Part shown: positions 25,905 to 38,617 of the stretch, in pieces
Layout of the letters: the number at the start of each line of letters is the position of its first letter
Position numbering within the stretch: position 1 is the first letter of the stretch
Source of the DNA: Zeus faber
Lineage: Eukaryota > Chordata > Actinopteri > Zeiformes > Zeidae
Reading direction: 5' to 3'
Assembly: GCA_960531495.1 (NCBI GenBank)
Contig: OY482865.1
Span: 13,577,203 to 13,641,202, forward strand
DNA: 64,000 nt
The notes under the pieces: model-generated
What the model was told of the DNA's origin: nothing
Database searches by the model: none
What the model saw: only the letters and a program-made list of their open reading frames with translations
Program-made: the position numbers and the translations under genes

Positions 25905-26090
25905 ATTGTCGCAGCTCGGGGAGCCCTTGGACGTGTTATAGACCTCCCTCCACCAGTTCACTTTATGGGCCTTTTTTTGCTCCTCTTTTAAATTCAATCA
26001 GGCTTCAATGGAGCCCCCAGAACTATTTCAATTTACCGCCGCAATGGAAAATGGAAAGACCGGTGACAACATAAAGGTCTAAATGGAATG
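25905..26090. promoter_or_regulatory. Candidate conserved non-coding segment
   Basis: Unique sequence after the pyrimidine tract, with TTTAAATTCAATCAGGCTTC, CAATTTACCGCC and CACTTTATGGGCC. The texture resembles an ancient conserved element, with no other support. Confidence 0.2.
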
Positions 26091-29000
26091 GAAAGGTTTT
26101 TTTTTTTGGGGGGGGGGGGGTATGTGTGGGTGGGGGTCTAGTATTGGAATAGAGCAAGGAGTGATAACTATAATAACAGAAGAGGAAGAGGGGGATAGGT
26201 AGAGAGGAGATCCAAGGGAGAGAATGAGATATCGGTGGAACCAGAGAGTGCCGAGAGCTAAAATTTGTAAGGGCCCAGGAAAACAAAGGCCGAGAGGAAG
26301 TGGTGGTGGTGGATGTGGGGAGGCATATAAGAGGGAGAGGTGATGAATGGGAAGTGTTGTATTTTCTATTTTATCAAGGGAGAAGATGATGTAGATTGCC
26401 CGGTTTTATCAGCCTGGATCAACCTTGAGGTTGAACCCTGAGGCCAGCTATGCTATTGTTATTTTTCGACTATAGAGCTGCAGTGCATCTCAGAAAATTT
26501 GGAAAAATTGCCATGTCGGGGTGTGCCACGTACTTCTGGGTTTATTAATCTCCAAGAACTGTGACTTTTGGAAAAAAACCAAACAAACAGAAGGTTACAA
26601 GCAGAGATTGTGTTTCTATCATCAAGAATATATGAGGTTCAGTCCTTTGTATTGCTGTGCCTTACTGTTTTTAATACTATCCAAACCAAAATGGCAAAGT
26701 CTTAGGAGAAAGACAAATCAGAACGAGCAGAGAAACAAGCAGAAGGTTGATAAAGACATGGCATTAACTTTAACATTGAAGTAATTATTTTTAAATACAT
26801 TTTATTTTATAATTTCAACAAATGTTATCGTATTCCATTGTGTTTCCATGATAACATGAAAGAATGTTGAGGAATGACAAGCATCTTTATTTGCACCGGG
26901 TCAAGGAACCTTTCTTTAAGTCCTTTGCTCTTGAGGTGAAAAGTTTGTTCTTTGGTCTATATGCAAATCCTGGCTTTCATAGGGGAAGGGTTTTTTAAAT
27001 CTGTGCACGCGCCTTAATGCTGTGCCACGACTCAATACGTTCTCGCAGTCGAGAAAGGGCTCAAGCCCATTTTTTGGGAAGACTGGAAATAAAGCAAATG
27101 CATGCACGCACCAACAAACATGAGAAACCTTCATGGACATAAACTGCCTCCCTTCACCTCAGGTCATTGTCGCTGTGGAGAAAATATGAAAGATTATAAA
27201 ATATTTTGAGTTCTTTACAGTAAGACTCTTACTTTTTTCCAATCTCAACTTTGCTTCGCTCTTCAGGACTGCTTACCTTCCCTCTGGGCCAACGTCGACT
27301 GCCAGTGCCCATCTCTTCCTCTGGCCCTTAGTGTGTGGTGGTTAAGTGATTTTCTTGATAGTTTGGGACAGGTTGAAAAGTGCCTTCGCACTCGGCTCCC
27401 CCAGGAGTTGCTGGCCAATTCAGGCTTTCCCGGTCATTCGCTGGACCAAGAGCGTCCTCCTGCGCCTCAGAAATATAGAGCGTGGTTGAGTATTTTAATT
27501 GGTGAAGAGAACTCTAATGTGCGTGTTTTTGTTGATGAAGGGAAAGATGGAGGATGATTGATTTTCTGTCGGAGGGGCTAACACTTATTGGATCATTTCC
27601 TCTCCCTTGGTATGTCCATTACTCCCTTCTCGGGTTCCACACCTACTCTAGGAAGTTATGCGTGCGTAAACTTTCTGCGTGGACTGAGGCAGAGGGTGTC
27701 AAGGAAGCCCACATCCACATTTAAACAGCGAAAGGAGCCATTCGCTGATGTGTGTTGTCCTGCTCCCTCCATCGCTCCTTGGCTTGTAAGGAGCCAACTA
27801 TATCACAGTGCCGACACAAGCTTTAATTAGGCCCAAAGCGTCCTTCTCCTTCCTCATCCTTTGACCCCAGGCCGCTCGCTTTTTGCTGAGATGTGGAAGT
27901 GACTTGCGAAGAGAAATGCCAAAAGAATTAAGCCTAAGCCTTAAATTTCGAAAAGGAAGGTCACCTTGATGCATTCCTGAAGGCCTGCTAAACAAAAAGT
28001 GCACGTACGAGTCATTTTGATGTAAATTATGGATATTGTTGGTAAAAGAAACTGCGGTTCACACAGTATGGTGTGTACAATTAGAGAATCCATCTCTTGT
28101 TCCTTCACTCTTTGCACTGCCCTGGATGTCTTTTTGAAAGCATTCTGCCTTCCCTGCATTTGTAAACAGCACCTGCAGGAAACCACTTGGTGTTGTAAAT
28201 CATTAGTTATTTAATAAGTGAAAAAAGGAACACTTAATTTCTGTAAGATCAAGCAGAGAACAAACAGGCCACAAATTTGGCTGCACCTGCTCTGTTAAGT
28301 ATCATGAGGATAATCCTGTGCGTATTTCTGAGAGTGTGTAAGTTGGTCTGCATGTACACAGGTGCGTGTGTGTGCGTGTGCATGTTTGAGCACACTGGGA
28401 CATTGTGCTGCTAAGTGAATGGTTTCTGTCATCAATAAAGACAGACCCAAAACAGACCTGCCCAAAGGTTTTAACAAAGCCTTTTTTTTTTTTTTGGGAC
28501 ACATATTGACAAGCAATTATGAGCACACACATACACACACATACCACTTAACTACCAGTGATAATAGTAGTCACCTGCCTCCTTATCTGCATTGCATCTA
28601 TCTGCATTGTTAACGTGTATGCACAAAGCCAGCAACACTTTGGGCCTCATAGGTTTCTATTATTTATCCCTGGTGTGGAAGAGTCCTTGCCGCACTTAGG
28701 GCGTGATGGCTCAATGTAGCGTGTATAAGAGGGCAGGGCTGCCCCTGCCCCCCAACCGGCGGCCATCCATTCATAGGACAATACAAGATGAAAACAACCA
28801 CGCCTGGAGGGTTAGCAACTACACAGCGGGAGAAAGAGGTTGAGAGCAGAAGGCTATTAATTTGTTTTTCGCTGTTGGCTTGAATGAACCTTATCGTATT
28901 GCATTGTACAGTTACTGAGCAAAGCTGGCCTGCGGTTTTGGGTTTGGTCAATTTAGTTCAACCCCTACCCGATCAGTAGGTAATATGTGCGGCCCCAATG

Positions 29001-29394
29001 GCTCTACAGTGGGGCCGTTACCGGAGGATACAAAGCAGAAACACAATGCCATCTCTTATTATGGAAAAAATTGCTGAAAATAAGGCAAATGGTACTTTGA
29101 AATAATGGTTCTAAAATTGCTAAAATGTTTGTTTCTGATGTCGGCGAAAGATGTTGGAGAATAGTCAGTTGAAACCTATTGGTCATTGAAAATCTGTCTT
29201 GAATGAAAATTGACCATTGGTAGACCAAACAAATGTTCCAGTACTGGCCAAGCCAATTTTTATATTTACTGAGGGGTGCAAGGAATATTACAGCAAGCAA
29301 AAATTTGGCCTTCCTACTTTAGAGACTGATTCCCTATGACATTCCATTCTAAACAATTTTCCAGTCAAACTAGCGTAGGCGTGGCTGTACATGT

Positions 29395-29600
29395 AGATGC
29401 TTGACTGCATGCGGCGACCGCACTGGGAAGCACACAGACTCCGAATCGGAAACGCAGGGAACAGGAGCCGCGACAAATACTGCGGGGATCAAACGACGAG
29501 GACCGCCTCTGCTCATTATGCCTATCAGCGGCCCGGCAGCATCTATCATCAATTAATTGTCTTGTCATACACCTTGACTGCATCACTGTATGAGATAGAA
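29395..29600. promoter_or_regulatory. Candidate conserved non-coding segment
   Basis: Unique CpG-containing sequence with an ATCAATTAATTG homeodomain-type core (about 29548-29559). Overlapping minus-strand frames (60 and 148 aa) have no recognisable domain. Confidence 0.2.
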
Positions 29601-30074
29601 AATGGGAACGAGAGATAAGGAGATGGAGGATGGAGAGCAGGATGGAGAAAGACAGTATTAGGCTAGTAGCAGCAGCGGGGAGGTGATTTGTCTTTGTGGG
29701 CCTGGCGGTGTCGGCGTCAGCTAAACGAGGGCATCTCATTTCCTGTTGTCTGCAGGAAGCAACTGTCGGCTGCAGCACCGTCATCAATCTCCACTGTTTT
29801 AATTGGTCCACACTGCACCACGACAGGCCAGCAGCGACTCAGGCTCATGCGTACACACACTCGCACTCACAGACGCTAATAGGCACGATCATAAAAAACG
29901 CACGCCAGTGGATACAAACACAAACATGCATATTCACAGTTTCACGCGCACACATACACATGGACAAGCAAGCAAACACACACACACACACTTACATTGA
30001 TGTACATGACATAAGCCCACTCACCAAGAGTCGTCCACATGCCCTACACAGTTTTACAATGACACACTTGAACA

Positions 30075-30077
<3 letters not shown>

Positions 30078-30165
<88 letters not shown>
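30078..30165 (+). repeat. (AC)n microsatellite, 88 bp
   Basis: Pure tract, preceded by about 250 bp of interrupted CA-rich DNA from 29850. Confidence 0.98.
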
Positions 30166-30167
<2 letters not shown>

Positions 30168-30200
30168 ATTAATTATGTGGTATGTTAACTTATATAGTTG

Positions 30201-30260
30201 CTTTAAGGAATTTCCCCCTGGGATTATTAAAGTATTTCTGATTCTGATTCTGATTCTGAT
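30201..30260 (+). mobile_element. Rex1/CR1-like LINE 3' end with (CTGATT)n tail
   Basis: AAGGAATTTCCCCCTGGGAT followed by TATTAAAGTATTT and four TCTGAT repeats. The hexamer tail and GGAATTTCCC block are typical of 3' ends of Rex1/CR1-like fish LINEs. Extreme 5' truncation. Confidence 0.68.
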
Positions 30261-31005
30261 AAGCAGATCAGTGAATTGCCTTCAAAAATGTAATCTTTAG
30301 ATGCAAATGGAAACCTTGCAAATTTCAATAAAAATATATAAATCAGTATTTGAACGCCATTGTCTATGAAATGTTCTGTGGGTTAAATAACATCTTCACT
30401 GGTAAACCTTTTGTCGTTTATTACTGTTAACAGGTCAGGGTCCTCGATCACGAGGCGGGAGGGCCAGAATCTTGTAGAAGCTCCCGGACGTAGAGCCCGT
30501 CGGAGGTGATTTTCAGCCTTGGGTTAAAACCGGCTGATCTGATCCGTAAAATAAAACCATTACTGTACTATCACATTAAAAAGGTAAAAAGTCTTCTCAG
30601 AAAATTGTCTTTGCTGGCCCTTCTTGAAGATTGCGTTGGTGTTCACGTCAAAGTTCAAACTCTTATCAACAGCAGCGCCACTTGCTAAAGCTGTTGTTCT
30701 CGCTCACACTCACCTCAACCTCAAATCATATTCAACAGTGTAATATCTCACATTTTGTTCCCCGCTACCAAATTACCAAGAGGGGATGCTTGCCAAATGT
30801 GTATCCATCTACAGTGTCTGGGATTCTTGGCCGATGTAAGTGCATTACCAGTGCATTCCATTTTATTGTTGTCTATATGAAGAGCGGTCCCTATAGGATA
30901 GGTAAGGTCTGTTTTATATCTGTTATTACACTCACACTCCCCAAGAAGGCCTTGATTATGAGCCCCATTTATACCTGCTACATCATGTACGTAGGCGACA
31001 CACAG

Positions 31006-31006
<1 letters not shown>

Positions 31007-31074
<68 letters not shown>
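31007..31074 (+). repeat. (CA)n microsatellite, 68 bp
   Basis: Pure CA tract ending GACCCACCCC. Confidence 0.98.
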
Positions 31075-31077
<3 letters not shown>

Positions 31078-32574
31078 CCACCCCAACGGAGGCACAAGCT
31101 CCAGTGGATGCAAGGCAGCACTGGGGGTTAGAGCTGGGCACAAACAGTAGGATGTCTGGCAGGGTGGTGTGTGGGAGAGAACCATATGTACTTCACACAC
31201 GTCTTTGTTTTCTACTACTGCAAGGACACACACACACATGCAAATGCATGAATACACAAGTGACAAACGGGAAAACCCGCCAAGAGGCGTCTTCAGGGTT
31301 CCTTCAAACCGTTTGTCAATCTTCAGTCAGCAGCGATGGCTGTTGAAGCAGGTGCAGAACACACTGCCATCCAGTGGCCTTGGTGGTAAATGCCAGGGGC
31401 CTTGAATGAACGTCAGTGAACAGCGTGGTGGGGGGCAGTTGTTACCGAATTCCCTTGAGCAACGGGGTCTTGCCAATGAGCAAGGCAGAAGATAAAGGCA
31501 TAAATTCACATATGCCTTTGTCCTCCTTTCAAAGGAAGTTCGTTTTTTTGTTTCTTTAGTGCCGCACTACCGGGATGCACTTCGAAATAGCATAATTTGT
31601 ATTTTCTACATACATTTTTTATTTAAGTTAATTTAGTGGTGCTATCAAGTGTACTATGTCATGTGCATTGCAATGTTAAAAAAATGTATAATAAGTTTAA
31701 TAATTATAATTTGTTTAATAATCAAATATTATAGGACGCCTTTCACTCAGTCATTGTTTTATTAATTTAAATAAAAGCATTGGATGCGTCATAAAATCCT
31801 TCAAACCTCCCCAACATTTAAGCTCCATTTATGTACTATGAAATGTCTGGAGGTGACTGGGGTATGAATGTGCAGATCAGCACTAAAATCTGCACCGGAA
31901 AGGATCTGATGAGCTTATTGAAATGTTATGTGTAAATGCTATATGTCGGCTTTTGCCAATTTGGATGCGCATGAGAGACAGAAATGGTTAATATTTATTT
32001 TTTCCCTGTATCCTGTGTTCCTGTATCACACACACCGATTGTGTCTCTTGGCAGAGGTTCAGTTTGTCCTGTCCTTGGCATGTGACAGGTCTCTTCATAG
32101 CATGCCCTCCTCCCCGGGCAGACTAATCAGAATTCACCACTGATATGTAGGCGCCTTGGGGGAATTCTGGGAGATTTAAATGTGCTGAGTCTCTAATCTA
32201 TCTTGGCATAGGCTTTTTATTCTGATCTTTTTTGTTTTTCACCCCAGCGTTTTTCCATATTTCCATATTATTTAAGGTATGATCACAATGTTGAAAACTG
32301 CAATGAATCGGAGGGTGATTGATTACATCAATGACTTGAAGCCATTCAGGCGCATTTGTTTCGAGCAACTAAAGCCACATTTACATAGAAGCTCTGCTGT
32401 AAACAGTATGATCCACAACATTCTACCTATGCACTCCATCACATGTTTCTGAAAAAAAATCATTATGATGCACTAGTTAGGCTCGACTACACTCCAATCA
32501 TCCCAAATCCCTTTAGTATACGTGCGTTATGGCATTCAATGTTATTCCTCTAACATTATACACGTAGGGCATGG

Positions 32575-32705
32575 CATCAACAATTATCCAGCTCTAGGCC
32601 CCAGGCCCTGACATCTGTTTCCTAATGACAGTTAATTAGATGCTGTCAAGTGCAATCAACAACAGTTGCTGCTAAGAAACTGGGATTGGAGTGCGACTGG
32701 TGGAG
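32575..32705. promoter_or_regulatory. Candidate conserved non-coding segment
   Basis: Dense mixture of cores: CCTAATGACAGTTAATTAGA (32620-32639; homeodomain TAATTA plus a TGACAG Meis-type site), GCTGTCAAGTGC and AACAACAGTTGC. It is the best enhancer-like stretch I noticed, but conservation cannot be tested here. Confidence 0.3.
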
Positions 32706-33035
32706 CCATGGTGGATCCAGAGGAGCCAACATGCCCTGAGGGGAGGGGGGATGCTTCTGTACACTCCTCCTGAATCCGAATGGTTATCTGCTCGTGCATA
32801 TGTGTGCATGTGAATGTGTGCAGGCACCTGTTGGAATTGAGTCGAAGTGATGTGTTGCTTGTTTGATTTGTGGGTTAAGTATTAAATTAATGGACAAGTG
32901 GAGTTGTGTGCGGGGAACGCTGAGTGTTTGGTTTGGATGGACAAATTTGTTTAGGCTGTTGGTCCAATTTGTCGTGTCTAACCAGTTGTTGTACATCCTG
33001 TTTTGGGAATGTCGCTCCTTTGGGAATGTCACTCA

Positions 33036-34767
33036 GGGGGGAATTCACAAAAGGATTGCGCGGCTTTTGTGGCCGACAAACAGGTACAAATAACAGAAAA
33101 ATCAAGCGTCGGTGAAATGCTCCGCCAACTGCGCTGCCACGCAAATAGCGTCTCGGTGCGCTGGTGCAATTTGCGCATATTTCAATGAGGTATCATGCAT
33201 ACATTTGGTGGGAAAGTAGCCCCTTTCTATGCAAATGAGCCTCGTAGCACATGGCGTCCAATTCACAAACACCGGCGCTTAGTTAGAGTGACGCCGTTAC
33301 CGTCTGTAGAGACCTGTTGGTAACTGCACAGACACAAATTAAGGCAGCGGTGTCGTTCCGCTCCCTGCACGATTAGAGCATACTGTATATCAAGAGTTTC
33401 CGTTATCCGGAAATTGACGGTTTTTGACCGGGAATATCTGTTGAAGTCCGACATTATTTAAATCTCTCCGTCATAATGTCCGGTGAAAAGAATTCCCCTC
33501 CAAACGCAATTACATATAATGCCGGGCGATAAAACAGTAACGATAATTATCGACATATATTTTTTTCTCGATGTCGGAAATAAAATGGACTCGATCGCTC
33601 TGCAGATCTGCTCATTTCCACATTTCGGCGCGCTACGACGGAAAGCCAATCAGTTTGTACGATCTAAAGCTGACCTTTCACCTCGAACCAATCACATTTG
33701 TCGATATAGAAGTAAGCCACGCCCCCTCCCTCGTGAAAAGGTTGCACTTTTACACACCCACGGAGCATAGACAGCCGTAGCGTCCAACACTCGGAGGAGA
33801 GGCAGAGCGATGATGTGTCGTTGACAACAGGGACACATACTGTATATTTTATTATTATTATTTTTTTTATATATATATTTTAGATCCGACCCAAAGCAGA
33901 TCGTAAATATCCATTGACGAGACGTCCCGAAGAAGACAGACAACAAACAAACCACAAACTTTATTATTTATTTAGACCTACTTGCCATTTTTATTTTGTT
34001 TTCGATTTTTATCAAAATTGTGTTTTTGTGAAATTGTAATTATTATTAACATTTATTATCATCCTTAAAATGGTGTTAACTGACGGGACTTATTTTATTT
34101 AGCATATTCCAAAAACAATATTATACATCTTCATGCCTTCATAATTTCATTCTTTTTATAGCCTGCTTATCCATTGTTTTTAAGCTCAATAGATAATAGA
34201 CAGATAATATTTGACCGGAATTTCTCCCATTCGTCCGGGACATTGAAATCTTTTGGACCGGTACCAATTCTTTCTAACGGAAATCTGGAATATATACCTG
34301 TCTCAAGTAAAACATTGAGTAATGGAAGTAATGGAAATGGTTCGGCCTCGGGGTAGCGTTATGCACGGGGAGATCTGATCGCAAAATCCCCGCTACGCAT
34401 TACGCCTAACGGGGAGACCGTCAGTGTTGACAGGTACGCTTATTGTTCGTGCAGCAGAGCGGATGTCTTTTTATCTTTTTTATTTATTTTATTTATTTTT
34501 ATTATGATTAGTTTTTATTTCCCTGTGCCCCCGTTGCCCGGGCAATTGCCCTTTTTTGCTTCGCCACATGGACAATTGCGAGCCGACGCTGCAAAACAAG
34601 GGCAAGTTTCACTCAACAGCAAAACCTTACGGCTGTGTTTGCGCTGGCCGATCATTAACTCAATATCTTTGAGTCGAAGGCTAAGAGAGCGCATATAGCG
34701 GGCAAATATTTATGCGCAATTCATGGCGCTATTAGCGGCCGTGATCCATTCTTTGTGAATTCGCCCC
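33036..34767. mobile_element. Harbinger-like non-autonomous element with 3-bp TSD, carrying a nested insert
   Basis: The ends are inverted: GGGGGGAATTCACAAAAGG on the left and, in reverse complement, GGGGCGAATTCACAAAGAA on the right. Both are flanked by TCA (33033-33035 and 34768-34770), and 3-bp duplications fit PIF/Harbinger. The body is GC- and CpG-richer than its surroundings (GCGCGGC, GCCACGCAAATAGCG, GGCGCTATTAGCGGCC). No transposase frame is seen. About 890 bp of the interior is a second element. Confidence 0.7.
33394..34286. mobile_element. Nested DNA-transposon-like insert inside the Harbinger-like element
   Basis: The left end GAGTTTCCGTTATCCGG and the right end (reverse complement AGATTTCCGTTAGAAAG) form a short TIR. 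GACCGG motifs recur near both ends (33427, 34214, 34256). The boundaries are approximate and no target duplication could be fixed. The interior has AT-rich runs and no transposase. Confidence 0.5.
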
Positions 34768-35212
34768 TCAGAGTCTAGAAGTGCAACTAAGGTCTCCCTT
34801 TGTTTTATAGTATTGTAATCCAACGTAGGGAAAATTATTGTTCGTCATCCTCATATCATCGTATTGTGATACACTTTGTTGTCTAATTTCAACATGTTGA
34901 TTCTTTATCAAGAGGATGTATACAAATATTTCTGACCATGTAAAACATTTGCAGGGGAATTGTTTAAAGACTTAGACCAAGAATTAACTTGTATTTTTAT
35001 TATATTTGAATTATAAATGTACTAGCAGATCATTTTAATATTGTTCCTTTATTGCAATAATACATTATGTCCATAATAGTCGGCCTCAATTCAACAAGCT
35101 TAATCAGTTGTCCAAGGATCCGCCATTGTAAACAAACATTAATATTGTTTGATTGTTTTGTGTGATATGATGTATTCTCTAAAGTCTATTGTCTGATGAT
35201 CTCTGGTCTGAC

Positions 35213-35214
<2 letters not shown>

Positions 35215-35254
<40 letters not shown>
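35215..35254 (+). repeat. (AC)n, 40 bp
   Basis: Pure AC tract. Confidence 0.97.
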
Positions 35255-35259
<5 letters not shown>

Positions 35260-35511
35260 TGCTCACGCTGCATTGTTTTTGGGCCATTCAAACAGCACAT
35301 GTTGCAGTTTGTCTGTGTTTCTGTGCGCATAATTAAGCAGACATAGAGGGTATTAATTAAGATTCCACGGGAACCGGGGAGCCCGTACTGCGAACTCTGC
35401 TGCATCTCTATGGGATCTCCTTAGCAACTAGGCTCACACCGTGGCAAGCTTCTGCTCCTTTGTTGCCTTGTTTTCGGCTGCTTTCGGTCACCTGGCGTCT
35501 CTAATGTCACT

Positions 35512-35760
35512 AAGGGTGCTCTGATCGATTGCCCATCGATCGTGATCGGCCGATATATGCCGATAGGTGATCAGTATAAAGGCTGATCATAAGAGCTGTT
35601 CAGATGACGCAAAACAGACATGACAATTTCTCTTCCCCGTTATTCATGGCAGTGTTAACCATACATTGATTTATTTATGGCGCCCATCATAATATCAACA
35701 TTGACCGCCCGCATATTCATTTTCACATTTTTTTTACTATTTCAACTAAAAGTCTTCGGG
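35512..35760. mobile_element. hAT-like repeat fragment (GATCGGCCGATA family)
   Basis: The stretch GTGCTCTGATCGATTGCCCA followed by TCGATCGTGATCGGCCGATA and TATGCCGATAGG resembles the left end of a dispersed fish hAT family. The right end is uncertain. GGGCCCGGGCCC-like units at 35855-35965 may be part of it or a separate repeat. Confidence 0.45.
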
Positions 35761-36328
35761 CTGCGTGCAGCCTTACCCTGCTCTCTTTCTCTCTCTCTCT
35801 CGCTTGGACTCATGTGTTGATAGCCGCTCTTCTCCATGCACACTAGAGCTTGGATCGGGCCCAAAAAAAACAAACCTGACCCCAGGCACCTGCACGTTCT
35901 CTTTGAGCCCAGCACGGGCCCGTTCTATTGGCTGCATTTATGGGACCGGGCCCGAGCCTGGTTTAAAACCGAAATTTAAAACCGAAATTCTCACACTTAC
36001 ATTTAAAATCATAACCTTTGACTGACCAGTGATAAAAACATAATTGACACAAGGAAATAACAAATACACCTTGAGGATCATAGACAAATTTGAATGACAG
36101 AAACCTGTTGAAAATTATGCACAGGATCTTAATGAATGAATGAACTTAAGTGTGGGATTATATGGGTGGGTTATAATACATATAACATTGTGATTATCAC
36201 ACTCAGTTTCTCTGCTCAGCGGTGCGCCGTACACGCCGCGGATCGGGACACTGGATCCTCTGCACTGTGGTGTGGTGGCGGTGTAGACAGATGTATTTAT
36301 TTTAGTTTGATTCCTTCTTGTATGGAAC

Positions 36329-36360
<32 letters not shown>

Positions 36361-37129
36361 CGACTGAGTGAAGGGACTGTCCCGTTCACTGCGTAATGGG
36401 AGCACCTCATGCACGGTTCGGTTCTCGTGTCTTGGCCAAAACAAATATAAACAGAGTGTGTTTATTTTAGATCTATTTATTTCAGTTGGTTTCCTATTCA
36501 CATTTCTTTTAACATAATTAAGGGGTCGTTCCATTCACTGCGTGATGGAATGAACGGAACAAAAACACGTGTCACGCACGTCTCCCCCGTTGCTTTGCTT
36601 TGCTATGGGACTTAATTAAGTAAATAATGGATGTTTTAGTGTCAGCACTTTACTTGTAAACAATAAACAACCGTGAACATATTTTATTGTTACTTGGTAA
36701 CAACATGCGTAAGCACTGTTTGGGCCCAGTTTTTCTGGTCATTTGTGGCTAATTTGCAATTGATAAGGGTTCATGGTTTTTGAAAATCCACCTGTGTCTG
36801 CAATTGTGTTTATGTGTGGATCCCTGTTTTTACTTGTGTGCGGGAACTTGCATGTTTACGACTGCTTGTCTGCGCGCGCGCTTTATGTTTCATTTATTAT
36901 CATCACCATCATCATCAGCTGTTGCTGTCATCCTGCTTATGCCATCTGCCAGCGAGGCAGAATACTGGAGATCTGCTGCTAATGGTAATGAGCCGGGAGA
37001 GATTTTCTTCTACGATCCGTTTAGAAATCTTTTAATCTCATGTTGTGCTTTCTCCATCTCCCCCCCCTCTGAAAGTTTGCCCCTTTAAGTAAATTCGATT
37101 ACATCCCCTATTCCTTCAGATCCTCTCTT

Positions 37130-37690
37130 AGACATGGCGCAAGCGGCGGTGTGCTCTGTAAACCTCCTACCTGAGCATTGTGGGTCCTGGCGCGTCACTT
37201 AGCCCTGTTACCACGACAAGGCTTCCCAGAGAACATCCAGCTGCTCGGGCGTTCTTGTGATGTTGCCTGGGGCTTGGATCCAGATGGCCGCTTGAACCGA
37301 GGAAGCCCTTTAAATGCCTCTGTCCTTGCTACACCGCTCCGGCGCTGTCACTCCGGTATACGAAAAATCAATGTGTGCAGACATGCTAACTTGAAGATGC
37401 ATCACCTTGACGCTCGTATTGAGGCAATGACAATAACGACAACGCATGATGAATCTCCGCAACGGTGCGTCGCACGTTTACATGAGCAACTTTTTGTCCG
37501 GCGATCGATTATTGAAAATGAAGTTGTCAGCAAAAATTGTGTTTTGTGCAGCCGAGCGGTATTGCGCCACACGGTTGTTTGTGCTGAGATGGGCCGGACG
37601 CCGGACTCAGACTTAATGTTTTGCGAGGGCGACTTTCTTAATGGGGTTGCGGGAGAGTTTCTCCTACTTAACGTTCTGTTTCGCTAGTTT
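37130..37690. other. CpG-rich, repeat-free interval with an open frame of 169 codons
   Basis: A + strand ATG frame (37178-37687) stays open for 169 codons without low complexity, unlike almost every other long frame here. It contains a C-x2-C (NCVLCSR) but no domain I recognise. CpG is frequent (roughly 35-40 in 540 bp by eye), which is unusual for vertebrate intron. No ribosome or splice signals support it. It could be a CpG island, an intronic regulatory region, a young insertion, or a chance frame. Confidence 0.3.
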
Positions 37691-38161
37691 GACTGAGAAT
37701 CAATGAGGGATTTAACTCTCTCTCCATCTCCCTTCCCCCGGATCCTCGAACACACCACCACACACACTCGCAGGTCTAGGCTACAGTAATTGGGCACCGT
37801 TGCAGAGCCGTGTATCACTTTTTAAATTTGTGCGTTTGTGTGTGTTCAGGGCTGGGTGCGCCAACACGCATTATTGTGCGTTTGTGTGTCAGTGTGAATG
37901 GTACAACACAGGCAATCCATCATCCCGGCGCACTGATCTATAGCTCCTGCCCGGTTATGTGTCTGGTTGTCTGCAGCCCTCCCACCTCCTGCTGCTCTGC
38001 GCAGCCCTGTGGCGCGTGCACACACGTACATGCACACACACTGTTATTTTATATACAAAGGTGATGTACTGTGGGTGTTATTCATGTGTACCCAAATGCG
38101 GAAACTATGACCCATGTGTACACGCATTTTGAAAAAAAATGGAAACTGCTTGACTAGGTTT

Positions 38162-38514
38162 CAGGAATCTCAAACTTCAGGCCTGGGGGCCACATCCGGC
38201 CGGCAAGACAATTTAATGCAGCCAGCCTGCCATTTTTGTAACATATAGTTGAATCTGCCGCGCAAATTTATTTTCAGGTCACAGTGCTTAGTTGATCCAA
38301 TTTTACTAGACTAATCAACAGAATAAAATGGAAAGTAACAAAGAATTTTGTATGAGTATGGGGCATGTCTATTTTCTTAATAGACGTATTATTAAGCTAT
38401 TCATTAAAGCATGGTGTTAAAAACACAGGACAGATTATTTTTCCCTTGATATTCAAAGAGACGACTCTAGGAGAAGACTACATCACCAATTGCCATTTAA
38501 GTTTGAGACCCTTG
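38162..38514. mobile_element. hAT/Charlie-like non-autonomous element
   Basis: Inverted ends: left CAGGAATCTCAAACTTCAGG, right in reverse complement CAAGGGTCTCAAACTTAAAT. The GGCCACATCCGGCC-type block just inside matches a well-known fish repeat. 353 bp. Flanking octamers (CTAGGTTT / CTTAAGAG) do not match, so no target duplication is visible. Confidence 0.62.
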
Positions 38515-38617
38515 CTTAAGAGTGATATGGTGATTTTCCTTTGTGTCTGATATTCTTTATGCATTACCTTTTTTTCTTTTTCCTCTTTCATCTCAGACAT
38601 AAGCTTTTGCGATATCT

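Noticed and set aside
25611..26074. Leu/Ser/Pro-rich frames of 126 and 148 codons
   Set aside because: They overlap a pyrimidine-rich tract in two frames at once, as expected for compositional artefacts.
29365..29811. 148-codon minus-strand frame
   Set aside because: No recognisable domain. It overlaps other frames of similar length and lacks splice or promoter evidence.
37810..38064. 84-codon Cys-rich frame
   Set aside because: It arises from TGTG/CACA-rich DNA. Cysteines come from TGT/TGC in low-complexity context, and there is no signal peptide or partner exon.
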